Assembly (NCBI RefSeq): GCF_000213175.1
Contig: NW_009799179.1
Span: 4,380,171 to 4,444,170 of the forward strand
Reading direction: 5' to 3'
Source: Neurospora tetrasperma FGSC 2508
Taxonomy: Eukaryota > Ascomycota > Sordariomycetes > Sordariales > Sordariaceae
DNA: 64,000 nt
Below, one piece after another: positions 36,331 through 48,873 of the stretch. The notes beneath the pieces were generated by a model, which saw only the letters and a list, made by a program, of their open reading frames with translations, ran no database searches and was not told the DNA's origin. Each line of letters begins with the position of its first letter. The first letter of the stretch is position 1. Both the position numbers and the translations under genes were made by a program.

Positions 36331-37796
36331 GACTGCAGGCATCAACCGCGTAGCGGCAGACATCCAAACACCGGTCTGGCGAACATGGACCGCACAATTG
36401 CTCGTCCATAGCTGCGGAGCTGACCATGGACAAGTGTGGTAACGGCGGGGCCAGATGGGAGAGAGTGAGCACTGCGAGGGAAGATGGCAAACGCAGACGC
36501 CGGCCGTTTTCACTGTGAGGTGCCGTGCAGGCGAAGCAACTTGGGACCAATGTCGTCCTTTGCATCACATCACGGAGGCGCAGAGACTCTGATGCTGGCG
36601 TGGTACAAAGCTATTGCGTACCCTAGGACATGGCGGGGTAATCGCAATAGGAATTGAGGCTCTCATCTCGGGGCTTTCGAATGGGCGAAATCTTTTGACG
36701 ACTCGGATTGTCAGCGAGAGAGATGCGTATTGGGCTTCCCACGTGGAAACATGTGCTCAAACAAGTCGATGCGTAGCTGACGCTGACGGCGAGTTTCAAG
36801 TGGTAACTAGTAATGATCTTGGTTCACCACCAGGCACCAGCTCATGCCAAGCCCAATGATGCGGCAAAATGGCAATAGCAGCCAGCCTTGTGAGCTGCTG
36901 AATCGTCATATGGCCGGGCCCCAGGCTCACCGAAAGACTGGAGTGGAGGAAACACCACAATCTTGGAAGGGAAGCTACGGGCCACATTGTGTCGGGCGTA
37001 AAACTCGCTCCACGCCAATCAACGATCCATTCCAATGTTCGTTCCGCTTAATCGCCGTTTGTATCATCATGATGATGTGAATGCCACTATCCCACTCATT
37101 CCACACCCCCACCCGCCACCACCCCCGGCCGGCTCTCCTCGCCCTTGCATTTCCTCCATGATCCGTCGATCCTATTCCGGGCCATCTTACACCATGAAAA
37201 GGCAAGAGAAGGGAGGCCGGCCGATGTCGACCCCCATGTCAGTGGCCTCGAAATGGACTAGCGCGCCATCAGGTGACCTCGTGCGAATATCCCGTTTCCC
37301 ACCTCGAACACTTAACGCGCCAAATCACGTTTGATGGTGTGAAAGATACTGCAGGTTGTGCCAGCCAAGGTTACCACTCTGTATACCTACCCATCAAGGT
37401 TCAACGTACCCCTCAGGACTGGCTGGAGCCTAGTGCACAATTGGAAACGACTAGGCCTCCATTTATGCACAGCGCGTCCATATAAGAATGCATCGCCCAT
37501 CGAATATTGACCTGGCTCTTCATCCGTTTTGCGCGCAGATTTCTGGGCTTCAAAGCACTCGGCACTTTCGGTAGTTAGACGCGTGGTATTCGCCAGATAT
37601 CACCACCAGACTGATAAGAAAGTTGTTGCCGATTCTCTATCGCCATCGACCACCCAAGCCCCCATTCGTGTGTTCCTCGCCGACACATACCACCTGATAT
37701 CTTTGTATCGATGCAAGCGATTGCTTGATTGTCATCTTCTGCCTCCAAGTGCATCATAGGAAGCAGACAAAGTGGTCAATCACGATCGTCCCACAA
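36331..37796. other. Intergenic region upstream of the BTB gene
   Basis: No coding motif on either strand. It should contain the hydrolase 3' region and the BTB gene promoter. Confidence 0.55.
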
Positions 37797-38806
37797 ATGT
37801 CATCTCGGTGCCTCGATATCCCCCACAGCAAGAGTGGTTCCAGACCACCGAAGCTAGTCAGGTCGAATTCATCCTTGTCCTTCGCTAAAGAAGCCGGAAT
37901 TTCCAAGCGTCGCCATGACCTCCGTCATCGTCGTCCTAATGTGGCGACCGTTCCCGGAACAGTGGCTCGTGCAGAGTACGTTTTCAAACCGAACCAAACT
38001 CACTTCAAACCTACTTCTAATCAATCTGATTCTAGTGGCAATCTGAATCCCATCTCACCCATCGTCACCCTCATAATCGGCCAAGAGTCCCGCATCTTCG
38101 CCGCCCACGAAAACGTGCTATCCGCTTCGCCCTTCTTCAAGAACGTCCTCGACACTCAATTCTCTGAAGGTGAAACCAAGCGAATATTGCTCCCTAATGA
38201 GGAACCCGAGATCTTCTCCTCAGTTCTCGAATATCTCTACAAAGGCGACTACCACTCCCGCCTCGTTCACGATAAGAGACGGGACACGTGGGAACTGGAG
38301 GAGTCAGCGGCAGCAGGGAGAAACGGGAACGGTGGTCGGGAGGCTCCAACCATTTATCATCATTCAGTTGATGGTGAAGTGCTCAAGGACACAGTGATTT
38401 ACTGCGTGGGCGAGAAATATGGACTGGAAGAGTTAAAGAGAATTGCTCTAAGGAAGCACGGTCTTCGTAAGTCAAGCCATTTATTTCATCAGCTAACTAA
38501 TGTCTTCCTCCTCTTCGTGTCATCATGTTCACCATCTGAACTAAACTGACCCAATCATGCATACATGCAGAATGCGGAAGAGTGGCCAGCACAATCTTGA
38601 CCTCCGCCAGATACGCCTACGCCAACACCCCCGACACTGACTCCAAGCTTCGAGCTCACTATCTTGCGCTGATTATCCGCGGCCGCAACACGTTCAAGCG
38701 CAGCGGAACTATGCAGCTGGAGATGTTTCACGGCGGCAGTGATCTCTTCTTTGACTTGTTTGTGGCACTGTGTAATCATGTTGATGATATTTCGGTTGGT
38801 TCGTAA
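37797..38806 (+). CDS. BTB/POZ domain protein
   Basis: Exons are 37797-38466 and 38571-38806, giving 301 residues. A BTB fold begins at about residue 80: PIVTLIIGQESRIFAAHENV, LSASPFFKNVL, then LLPNEEPEIFSSVLEYLYKGDY. A Gly/Asn-rich loop and VIYCVGEKYGLEELKRIA follow. Fungal proteins of this type are found widely; some BTB proteins are adaptors of Cul3 ubiquitin ligases, but no second domain shows that here. The N-terminus is basic and Ser-rich. The stop TAA overlaps a perfect GTAAGT donor at 38803; splicing from it to the CGCAG at 38842 would replace the last residue or so with a short tail ending at 38870, but that intron would be only 40 nt with no clear branch site. Confidence 0.82.
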
Positions 38807-40059
38807 GTCTAGTTTCTTTTTTACTCCCCTCTGTCTTCGCAGCCAGGTTCATCATGTGTACAGGAAGTAGTTTCTAATTTTCAGCAGAAGCACCCAACAA
38901 AACACCCAGCAAAGCTACTGCAACGAGAACGGCTCCCAGCCGTAGTTCTTTACCCTTTTTTTTTTTTTTTTCCAAGTTCCTGTTTCCACACATCTTGTGA
39001 AGGTGTGTGATTCTAGGACGGATGGTTCTTTCTCTCCAAGATACATTTGGCCAGTTATCTACTCGTACATGATATCACTTGGTGCTTTCTATCACATGGT
39101 GTTGGGGGGAGGTTTGTTTACGGCGATATCACTAAACTTGAAGTTCCGATTTTCTCGGTTGGGAGCCATGACGAAAACTACTACGGCAGAATGAACAAGA
39201 GTGAAATATGTGAACAAAGCATGACTTGGTCTTTGTGGTATTTATGGCATCTGAACGCAAGAAATCCTGAAGACTGAACAAGAATGGGGCCAGAACGTGT
39301 ATACTGTGATTGCGGGACTTGAGTTCTGTACGCTCGTTGAGCCAAGGCTATATATACTACCAGCACTTTCAACGGGTCGGGCCCTTATAGTCGGATATGG
39401 GCAGAATAGAAAATGGGCGTCAGGGCAGCGAGAATTTCAACACTAAAATTGAACAGAGTTGAGAGATTCACTTCTTTGATACCCTCCGATAAACTGGTTG
39501 CAATGTGAACAGTGCCGTCTGGATTATTTGATATTTGGATTGATTGATCGAAGAAAGTTGCAATTTGCGAACACTTCACAAATATCGCATACTGTAGTCA
39601 TTGTTGTAATGCAAGCTAGTCCTAGACCTCCTGGCTGTGCCTGATTAGATCAAAGCCATTCCTTTGTTTCTGCGTTACCGTGAAGTTCTTCACGAACATG
39701 ACCGTAAACAGCACGCCAAAAGCAGGCGGTCGGCTATGTTTTATTGTGAAACCGTCACCCTTTGAACTCAAATGAAGTATGTGTAGACGTCTGACGGCGT
39801 CTGTGCGAAAGACTTTCTTAGCCGCCAAGCCACCAACAGAGCAGAGCGATACTCACATGGTAGTAGCGTAGCCTTGGAAGATGGGTACAACACGGTTACC
39901 TCTCTCCCGGCAAGAATTTTGGTTGGATTGAACCCGATTTCCAGTATTGGACTTCAAATTAAGCTCCCAGTCAATTTCCGTCCACTCGATGTACCGCTAC
40001 TGCTGCCATTGGTGAACTGCGGCAAGCCAGCAATCATCGCCCGGTCACAGTTTGGAACA
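38807..40059. other. Intergenic region between BTB and csn12 genes
   Basis: It has a 16-T run at 38956-38971. A frame at 39047-39277 (76 codons) translates to a slightly protein-like string, but no family is recognised and it has no splice partners. Otherwise nothing seen. Confidence 0.5.
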
Positions 40060-41638
40060 CTATACCCCAGTTCCGGGGAAGGCACCGCTCTTGCTAAGCA
40101 CCACAAAGCCTCGCTCGCGTGCTATGTAGCCCTTCATGAGGTTCTAAATTTCGGATTGGTTAATGACTGACTGAAACGAGGGGGATACCGTATTCCTTCT
40201 TGGGTACTTCATGCAGTTTCCCAGGGGTTGTCCACTTACCTTGTAGATCATGTTCGCCATCAAACACTCAATCTCATCCGTCTCAAGCATCTGCTTGCTC
40301 CCCAGACTTATAGCAGCAGCAAATTCGGCGACGGGGATGCGCGTGCGCCGCACCCGCGGACCGCCCTCCACTTTGGACTCCTCGAACCCGCCAGCAATGA
40401 AGACCTTACGCAAGAGGTTGCGCAGTGCGATGTCGCGTCCTCGCTCCAACGTCAGGTAGATGCGTCGCTTGACGAATTCGTCTTCGCCTTGCTGAAGAGC
40501 CAGGTCAAATGCGTGCAGCTCGCCCTTCTTGATGCAGTTGGACAGCGGCAGGAAAAGCTTCTGGAGTCGAGGGTACGGCTCAAGGAGCTTTTGGCTTGGG
40601 AGAGTGTGTGTTGTGAGGAGGTGGCAGGGAACAAGGTATGTGAGGATAAGCCTAGTAACGCCGGGAGTCAGTTTACTTGTTCAGGTTTGCAACGGAAGAG
40701 ACCGACTGATGACGCACTCTTTGTTCTTCGTGGCATCCTTGTGGCAGAGAGACCACGCCTGTGTCAAGTGCTCCTCAGCCTGAAAATAGTTCTCCTCCAA
40801 GAAGCATAGAACTCCCTCGTAATATTTGAACGTCACTTGCTGTGACTTGGGGAAGGCGGAAAGGGGCGGCATGTCACCTCGATAAGCCGACAATGTCTTG
40901 AGGATGTTTTTGGATAAACTGGCCGAATTCAGCTTGAAGTATGTCTTGAACAGAAGGTTGATGATGTAATAAATACCCCATTTTCGTGACTCCTCCAAGG
41001 GTGCCCTGCAACATGGTTAATGATGTTCATCCTGGAGCATGCATATGATGAGAGAAGTGTTACCTGTCATTGAGACAAAGCGTAAAGATCCTGTTAAGCT
41101 GGCGCGCGCAATCCTCCAGTTTCTGATTTTGCTCAGATTCGGGGTCAAAGTCATCCTGGAAGATCTGGCCCGATGTGTCCCCGGCGGCTACGTTGTTGTT
41201 GCGTTCCTCATCAGCCTTCAAGGCAAAGAAGCGCAGATTCTTGGCCACGACATAGAGACACGGAATTGACCATGCTTCGAACCCCTGGCCGATGTAGCCT
41301 CTGTATAACGCAGAGAGTAGTTCCTTCCACGCATCGTATACTTTTGTCCATGATGACTGCGGCGCCTGGTTTAAAGCAGGGAGAAGCTCGCCGATGGCCT
41401 TCCAGTAGGCAAGGTATACATCACTCCAGCCTTGCACCTCGTCCTTGGGCAGTTTCTCGAAGCCTGACGTGCTATTCTGAATACCGCGCTTTATGACATT
41501 TTGGGCATCATGGTGACCGCAACTTTTCCAGATGGCCTGAAGTTGCTGCTGTGGGAGATCAGGCGATAGTGTCTGCGCAAGCTGATATCCGTCACGGCTT
41601 GTCTGCGCATTTGAGAAAGTTCGAATGAGTGAATCCAT
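40060..41638 (-). CDS. csn12: Csn12/Thp3-type PCI domain protein
   Basis: Exons are 41638-41064, 41005-40718, 40651-40240 and 40143-40060, giving 452 residues. The N-terminal helices are followed by [22 protein letters not shown], then [23 protein letters not shown] and [12 protein letters not shown], which are the TPR-like and PCI parts of the Csn12 family. The end reads [23 protein letters not shown], a strong Csn12 signature. In yeast, Csn12 and Thp3 form a complex tied to the COP9 signalosome and to transcription-coupled mRNA processing; metazoan kin is PCID2 of TREX-2. Introns are 58, 66 and 96 nt with clean GT-AG borders and in-frame joins. It diverges from the eL20 gene across 770 bp. 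Confidence 0.92.
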
Positions 41639-42408
41639 TTTGGTATCTTGATATCACCCTGAGCCACACACTGGTAGCAAGCTGTCGTTGTTGTGGTGTG
41701 GGATCCGGGCGCAAGGCGGTTGTAGCCTAGACGGGCTACGTATGTAGCTTTGGAGCTTCTGGCGCCCTAATTTGCTGAGGACAGGACCGTGCCTCCTTGA
41801 TGGACAGAAAGACCAAACTGAAGGTTGATTTGGGTGTCCAACTGAGATGAGAGCAATGTAACTGAAAATATGGTGATTAGGTAGGTATGTAATTCTGAAA
41901 TCAGCCGTTGCTTGAAACGAGAGTGACCACTTGGAAGGTGAATGTCGATGGAAGCTTGCAGCTTAAAAAAGATGGGAGTCTGGAATGTGATTGGTCTTTG
42001 AGCTCACTGCATCGTTGCACTTTTGTCGCTGGTCGTTCCCGCCGAGCATTCGACGGATGCTCCTTGGCTCCCTGGCAGTCGCGGTTCACTGTTCAGTTGC
42101 CTGGCCAGGCGTACCTGCCGCTCCACATGTGCACCTTCACAAGGAGCTGAGTGAATGCTGCAAGGAGGGAATCGCTTGGCGCACCGCCACGTTGTGGCTA
42201 AAGGCTATGTGGCCCAGAAATTTTTGGCCCGAGCACGATGAGCCCTAACAAGCACACCCGGATTTTTTTCCTCGCGTGCCCGCTAATTCGAGACATCCTT
42301 CAGCTCAACAGAACGAAATTCTCGCGGTACCTAGCGACGAATAATCACAGTAAGTCTTTGCTCCCTGGCATTCTCACGGCTATCGAAGCATCGCTAATTT
42401 TTGAAAAG
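41639..42408. other. Divergent promoter region of csn12 and eL20
   Basis: No coding exon. Both promoters must lie here. A CACAGTAAGT string at 42347 could be the donor of a 5' UTR intron in the eL20 leader, which I cannot confirm. Confidence 0.5.
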
Positions 42409-43471
42409 ATGGGTAAGCGATTGCTTCTTTTTCTTTGGTCGTCCCGACCCGCGCAGAGGTGTGAATATTGCGACAGCAACGTGATAACATCGAACAACAA
42501 TCCGATCGCGAAACCGGCTGCCCGACGAGATGCGACTTTCAATGAATAACGATAGAATGGTGGATTTGTCGCTTGGGACTCCTTCTGGGACTGCGCAGAC
42601 ACGTTCAATGACGACAGGAAACGGATCTTCGTGGGGAATTGGCTGTTTTGACCGACAAAGGCTGGACGACTGAGTTCGAGTGCAACTGGGCGATTTCTAC
42701 ACCACGATAACAACCGAGCGAAACCGATCTTCAACAGAGCCAAGCCGATATCAACCGTCATTTCTGGGACTGCGTGGGGATCGTGACGATGGTGATATTG
42801 AAGCAGCAGCTAACGTCATGCTTCAGGTCGTCTCCAGGAGTACCAGGTCATTGGGCGCCACTTGCCCACCGAGTCCAACCCGACTCCTGCCCTCTACCGC
42901 ATGCGCATCTTCGCGCCCAATGCGGTCGTTGCTAAGTCCCGCTTCTGGTACTTCCTTCGCGGTCTTCGCAAGGTCAAGAAGGCTACTGGCGAGATCGTCA
43001 CCTGCAACGTGGTATGTAGCAGCGTCTAATCGGCATGGATATCTTTGGGACAACAAACTAACGAACCCGTTATCAGATCACCGAGAAGCACCCCCTGAAG
43101 GTCAAGAACTTCGGTGTTTGGATCCGCTACGACTCCCGCTCTGGCACCCACAACATGTACAAGGAGTACCGTGAGCTCTCCCGCACCGCCGCTGTCGAGG
43201 CTCTCTACTCCGACATGGCTGCTCGCCACCGTGCCCGCTTCAGGTCCATCCACGTACGTTGCACCTATCACACCTATTTCCAGGCCCCTAGTATGCTAAC
43301 CCCCCATTACAGATCCTCAAGGTCGTTGAGCTCGAGAAGACCGAGGACATCAAGCGCCCCTACATCAAGCAGCTTGTTACCAAGAAGCTCTCCTTCCCTC
43401 TTCCCCACCGCGTCCCCAAGATCTCCAACAAGAAGATCTTCAGCGCCAAGCGCCCCGCTACCTTTGCTTAA
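42409..43471 (+). CDS. rpl20: 60S ribosomal protein eL20 (L20/L18a)
   Basis: Exons are 42409-42412 (ATGG only), 42827-43011, 43077-43253 and 43313-43471, giving 174 residues. The sequence starts [18 protein letters not shown] and contains [32 protein letters not shown] and [12 protein letters not shown], all conserved in eL20. It belongs to the large ribosomal subunit in the cytoplasm. Codon bias is strong, as expected for a highly expressed gene. Intron 1 is 414 nt and starts GTAAGC, with GCTAAC and CTTCAG at its end; introns 2 and 3 are 65 and 59 nt. The length equals the usual eukaryotic eL20 length. Confidence 0.96.
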
Positions 43472-44100
43472 GCGTTTATTATCGTGGCTGGGATTGGGAG
43501 GTTCAGGTTTTCATCACGGGAAATGGGATATCCTGCATTGCTCCCTAGAACGAGCATGAATGAATAAATGGTCAAGCATGTGGTTGGTTTTCGTTCTGCA
43601 AGTCGATCCTGCATCCACCCTAGACTGCGTGCTCCAGCAATGCCATTGCTCGTCTCTGTGATGGGGGAAAGCAGATGAATGCCTCAGCTGCTACGCGAAC
43701 GCTGGGTAAGATCCATTATGGAAGGCGGCTCTTCTCCATGTCTTGAGCGATCCAACACTTCACTTCCAGGAGCTGGCCATCTCGCTAGCGCGGTTCAGCC
43801 CTTGGCATCGGGGACCGCTGCAGCTACTTTGAACGTGACCAAGAGCTCACTGGAAGATTTATATCTGTCAGGCGGTGTGACTCACTCGCCAAAGGCTAAA
43901 GCTATAAGGCAGTGGATGTGTGGGTGGATATATAATACCAGACTTAACTCTCTTCCCATGAGAAATTTGAACTTCACTTCCCAGATCTTTTTCTTACTCC
44001 GGACTCGTTCTGTGTGTTGATCATACGTACCTACTTACCTATTCATGTACCATCTGTTACCGCCAAATCATATCACATCGTACACCCTTCATCAAACACC
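43472..44100. other. Intergenic region between eL20 and the GNAT gene
   Basis: It holds the eL20 3' region and then the GNAT promoter with a TATATAA string at 43928-43934. No other feature seen. Confidence 0.55.
43928..43934 (+). promoter_or_regulatory. Possible TATA box of the GNAT gene
   Basis: TATATAA lies about 170 bp before the ATG at 44101, on the right strand and within a leader-like stretch. The distance is acceptable for fungi, but nothing else confirms it. Confidence 0.4.
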
Positions 44101-44817
44101 ATGGCAGAGACAGCACCGGTTCCTGACTCCTTCATAACCGTCAGGTCGACACTCCCTCGCCTCCCTCTCCCGCTCATCTCGGAGCGTCCGTTGGTCAAGA
44201 CAGAGAGGCTACTCATCCGGCCCCTGGCTGCGTCCGATCTAGAGGCCCTGCACGAGCTGCGCACCCAACCGGAAGTCATGTTTTGGACCTCCGCCGGCAA
44301 GCCTGACAGCAGTCTAGACGAGGCCAAGGCCAAGCTAGACTACTTCCTCTCACCAGAAGGAAACAACAAATCATTCAACTTCGCCATCTGCTTCAAGGAG
44401 GACCCAAGCAAGCTGATCGGCATCGGCGGCTGTCACAGCTGGAGCTCAAGCCTGGGATGGCCCGAGCTAGGCTACATGTTCAGGAAAGAGGTGTGGGGGC
44501 AGGGCATCGCGACTGAGTTCTTGAAGGCTTGGTTGCCGCTATGGAAGGCCTTGCCCAGGGAGGTGACGGAGGTGAAGTGTGACGAGAGGACGTTGAGGGG
44601 CGGGAATGGGGTTTATGAGAATTCAGAAGAGATGGTAGAAGAACGACTGATGGCGTTGACGACGGATGCAAATGGGAAGAGCCAGAATATCCTGAAGAAA
44701 TGTGGGTTCGAACACGTCCTCACTTGGAAGGCGAGGGAACCGAGGCCTACTGAGGATGGAACGGAAATGGTTCTGGTTGATATGCCTTCTTTCAGGTACT
44801 TTCCTGGGAGGGGATGA
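44101..44817 (+). CDS. GNAT-family N-acetyltransferase (RimJ/RimL-like)
   Basis: A single exon of 238 residues. It opens with TERLLIRPLAASDLEALHELR, the usual start of the Acetyltransf_3 type. IGIGGCHSW is the beta-4 strand region, and LGYMFRKEVWGQGIATEFLKAW contains the acetyl-CoA pyrophosphate loop in the form GQGIAT. An insert (about residues 155-185) precedes NILKKCGFEHV, the conserved C-terminal part. Such enzymes move an acetyl group from acetyl-CoA to an amine of a protein or small molecule; the substrate here cannot be read. The ATG at 44101 is the first in frame. No intron is needed. Confidence 0.85.
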   Translation: MAETAPVPDSFITVRSTLPRLPLPLISERPLVKTERLLIRPLAASDLEALHELRTQPEVMFWTSAGKPDSSLDEAKAKLDYFLSPEGNNKSFNFAICFKEDPSKLIGIGGCHSWSSSLGWPELGYMFRKEVWGQGIATEFLKAWLPLWKALPREVTEVKCDERTLRGGNGVYENSEEMVEERLMALTTDANGKSQNILKKCGFEHVLTWKAREPRPTEDGTEMVLVDMPSFRYFPGRG

Positions 44818-46578
44818 TGGGTTTAGCCTGAAGAGAGAGAATAAAGATGGATGACTGATGCCGCTCCGAAAACTTGTCGAAGAGACGTCCATTTTGACAT
44901 CCGATCCCGGCTCCACTTTACGGCGTCCGCCCCGCGTCAGGGTTCGTGCACCCCGGATCGGCAATCGGAGGCCGGAGCCGGTATCAGAATTACCCAGTTC
45001 CGAACTGTTTGCTCGCATCAAAATAATATTTGAAGATACGTAATGCACTTTGGGGCAAGCTTGCCAGTTTAGTGTGGACGCTCACAGCTCCACTATCATT
45101 TGGTTACCCAATGCTGGGTTCATGTGAAAAGTTGGATCGCATGTCTGTTCATGGCGGTGGGTGGGACAAGAAATTGAGATGGGATGAACTCAATGCATGA
45201 GGTCCAACTGTGGGAAGGTCAAGTGCATCTATTACCCTAACCCTTAATTCTATGTTCTCGCCAACCACCTCGAGCTCTCAGGCTGCCTCCACTGCTCGAA
45301 TTGTGCCCCACCATCGATGATGCAACAGAGTCACGTCGGGTTCCTGTTGCGCTTGGCTTGGCTCTTCTCCGAGGGAATTGTCGATTGTCCGGTGGGTGAG
45401 CTGATCGCTTCGCCTTGTTCAGCACCGTGATGCCTTGGCCACAGTTGGGCGGGCAGGATCTTCAGGGTGGCTGGCAAGCTATGGAGGTATTTTTCCATTT
45501 GTCAGGTCGTCGGGTTGACAAAATTCGCACCACCAAATGCAGGTCCCGGGGCGTGGTGGAACCAAGAGGGTTCTAAGGTGTCCTTCTCACTTCGAGAATC
45601 TTGGAAATTCGAGAACCGGATTCTGCCTGGTCCCTGGGAGCTGCCATTGGAGGCTTGTATCCAGACAAGCACCACTGCGAGCGCAGTTGATATGAACGGC
45701 GGGGGTGCACGTGTCCAGCGTTAACCCGTCAGCCTGTCAAGACCTGCCTATCACCAGCTTCTTGGCTCGCTACCCTTCTTGCTACCCTCATTTTCCTGCG
45801 TCCTCACTTGGTGCTCTCTCGCCGTTTCAGTCATAAGCAACCACACCCTCTCATCAAGTTGAACCGAGTGGACGTCTCTCCGACCGTCACTCCCCCTTTC
45901 CTCGAAGCATCGTGTCTAAAGGCTTTTTGCTCCCAAATTTTTTCGTTGGCTGGATTCTGTGCTGACCTGTGTCTCGCGGCGTTACTTTATCCACCTCAAA
46001 CGAGAAACAAGTCGCTGTACCTGTCAGTGGTTGAGCTCCCCCAGGTTGTCGGTTTGAGTGATACCTAACCCGACAGGCAGTATCTTCTTCACTTGACGTT
46101 CAACTTCTTGTTACAATCCACCACAAGGGCTGTTGTAGTCGTTACCCGACCCACCTGATCTATCTCGCCTATAGGAGTTAGGCCATACATTATTTCTACC
46201 TAAAGTGTCTGCGTTTCGGGAGTCACGAACCAGTTGTCGAGCCACTCTGCCTCAGTCATTTTATGCAGCTTCCCAAGAAAACACCCAAGCTCACGTTACT
46301 CAGGCTCTCCGTCATACTATATGAGCCAAGGCCTTATATCTGCGCGTCCGCATTAGCTTGGCCATAAACTGGGGCCCAAGAACTTCTGATTCTGTTACAT
46401 TCACATTCCCCTCGGCTCTCTACTGTCATAAATCTCAGCCTTCCATTAGCCCACTCACCTCCAGGGCGTGTGCATCAACAACGACAAGAGTACTGAAGCC
46501 GGCTCGTTCGCCGTAACAACGACCAACCTTGGCTTTCGTTTCTGCACTCGAAGCTGGCATGAGGCAGGCATTATCACC
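44818..46578. other. Intergenic region upstream of the DUF7514-type gene
   Basis: No coding motif seen on either strand. The string CCCTAACCCTT near 45236 has two telomere-like units, too few to matter. The right part should be the promoter and leader of the next gene. Confidence 0.55.
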
Positions 46579-48873
46579 ATGGCTTCTCCAACACCCGAGA
46601 CAAATGGGAAGATCAAGGAGATCTTCTACGGCTACATGTATGATGATCCGAAACCAGACGAGATCCCGATACCAAAACCAAAACCGTTGCTTGACGCCCT
46701 TCTGAGAGCTCTTGCTCTGCACATTGTATGTTATTCCGCCTCCAAACCGGCCCTGTCCCTCACCGCTAACCTTAGAATAGATTAATGACATTGGAGATAA
46801 AGATGAGAAGCATTTAGCTCCTGCTAAGATGGCGGCTTTTTACAAGCTGGCAGGTCATGACTACGATAGTAAGTTACGACATGGCATATTAGCAGTACCC
46901 CATTCGTGCTAATCGCAGACAACGCAGGACTTTTTGTAAACATGCCACCTCAGTCTATCTCGTTCATCTACCAAGTTCAAGGATGCCAACATTTACTTTT
47001 GCCCACCGAGGACGACTTTGCGGCCCCTTCGATTCCGGCACTTACGGTTAAAGGCTTTGCGCGGTGGCAGGCCATTCAGATTCTGCTAGAGCCACAAACT
47101 CATGTGCCGATCGTTCAATTTGCGGTCAAGAATTGGTCTCTGAAGCATCCTGAATTTGGAACGGTGTTTCCGGATGACTTGCCGGCCACAGTTTTTCCCG
47201 TTGATACCGATCAAGACACCGACCTGTGGCACCAAAGTTGTGCGACGAAACTTCGCGCCGAGGCGACCACCAGAGAGGAACCGAAGGAAGAGAGAGAAGC
47301 GCCTGGGGTAGACCCTAAAGCGGATGACTTCTCCGATGCAAAGGTTCCATTTTCACACGTCCGGCCCAAGGCGTCCGGATCGCAGGATTATGATTACTTC
47401 AACAAACGCTCCGGCCCTGTTCCCGTCTCTTACGTCCGTCCTCCTGAACGAACAGATCGATACGATCCTCGAAGATCTCCTGAACGGCCTAGGGAACCAG
47501 AGCGTGAAAGGACCAGTGATATCGACCCAGATCCTCTCGATCATGTTGGCCGAGGCCGCTATGCCCCGCCACGGAAGGTCTTCCCGTCTGAGGAAGAGCG
47601 TACGAGCCGACGCCCCAGCTTCACTGACTACCCGCACATCATCCCCCAGGAGACTCAATCAATGCAGATCCCACTTCGCACCGATCGAATTTCGGTTCCT
47701 CGCCGCCTCAGCCAACCCCGTCACTACACCAGCCCTTCCTCGTCAGATGCAGAAGTCGAACCAGCAACGTCGAGATCAGGAAGACGCCACCACAGCCGAA
47801 GCAGTCGAGATTCTCGAGAGCCGCCTCCCGTATCAACCCGTCGCGTCTTCAACTCCGACGGCGTACCCTCTTCTCGAGCGGCGGCCATGGGCGGGCGCAG
47901 CATCTCACCACGATCCCACAGCTACTCGCGCAGGGAACCCCCGATCGCGGTAGTCCCGGCGACTACCTCTTCACTAAGGGCGGACGACTCCAAGCGGAAG
48001 GGCATAGGCTCCGGTATCAAAGACAAGATTTCCAACCTTTTCCCAGGCGTTTCCATTGTCGGTGACGATCGACGAAGCCGATCTAGGGGCCAGAAAGATG
48101 ACCGAGTTACTGGACCTGACAGAGCCGTGAGGGAGCTATACCGCGACTCCAGACGTAAATCTTATTCCGACGATGAATCGGATCTCACCGAGTCAGAGAC
48201 CGATGTCGACCGGCGGCGTAGGGCAAAGAGGAGCAAGGAGAGCAGGATTTTGGACCAAAGGGACATCGACAGAGAGAGGGAGAGAGATATCCGGATCAAG
48301 TCTCGCGACCGCGACCGAGAAAGAGACAGGGACAGGGACCGTGACCACGACCGAGATCGGGTTCGAGACCGAAGCACCAGAGACAGAGACAGAGACAGAG
48401 ATCGCTACCGCGACCTAGACAGCGACGAGCTTGAACCTACTTCACGCAGGGACCGGGACCGAGAAAGAAGCCGTGGCATCTCCACCGGCACCCTCCGCCG
48501 AGACCGCGAGCACCGCGAACGGCACACGGACCGCGACGACGAAGACGACGGCCTCGACCTGTCACACTCACCGCACAGCAGCCGTAGCGGCGGCCGGGCC
48601 CCAGGGGCACGAACAGCCAACGGTCCATATCTAGCACAGGCCGACCTCGACAGGCGGACAGGTAGTCGGGCGGATATTGATAGGCGGGATTGGACGGGTG
48701 GTAGCGGCGGGTCGATGCTCGGTGGTAGAGTAGACACCCAGGATCGGTATAGAGATTCTAGAGATAGGGAACGCGATAGGGATAGGGAGGGAAGGTGGGG
48801 GTCGAGAGATGAGATGCGCTCGAGGGAACGGCCGTTGCATAGGGAGAGGCTGTCTAGCCCGTCTTATAGGTGA
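46579..48873 (+). CDS. Fungal DUF7514-type protein with an RD/RE-rich tail
   Basis: Exons are 46579-46725, 46781-46868 and 46919-48873, giving 729 residues. The first about 160 residues form a compact conserved domain that starts KIKEIFYGYMYDD and includes NAGLFVNMPPQS and WQAIQILLEP; I recall this as the DUF7514 domain of ascomycetes. The rest is disordered and basic, with many Ser-Arg pairs and, at about residues 530-580, a long alternating Arg/Asp and Arg/Glu tract such as RDRDRERDRDRD. RD tracts of this kind occur in splicing and RNA-binding proteins (U1-70K, NELF-E), so an RNA-related role is possible but only inferred. Introns are 55 and 50 nt with GTATGT and GTAAGT donors. Confidence 0.82.
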
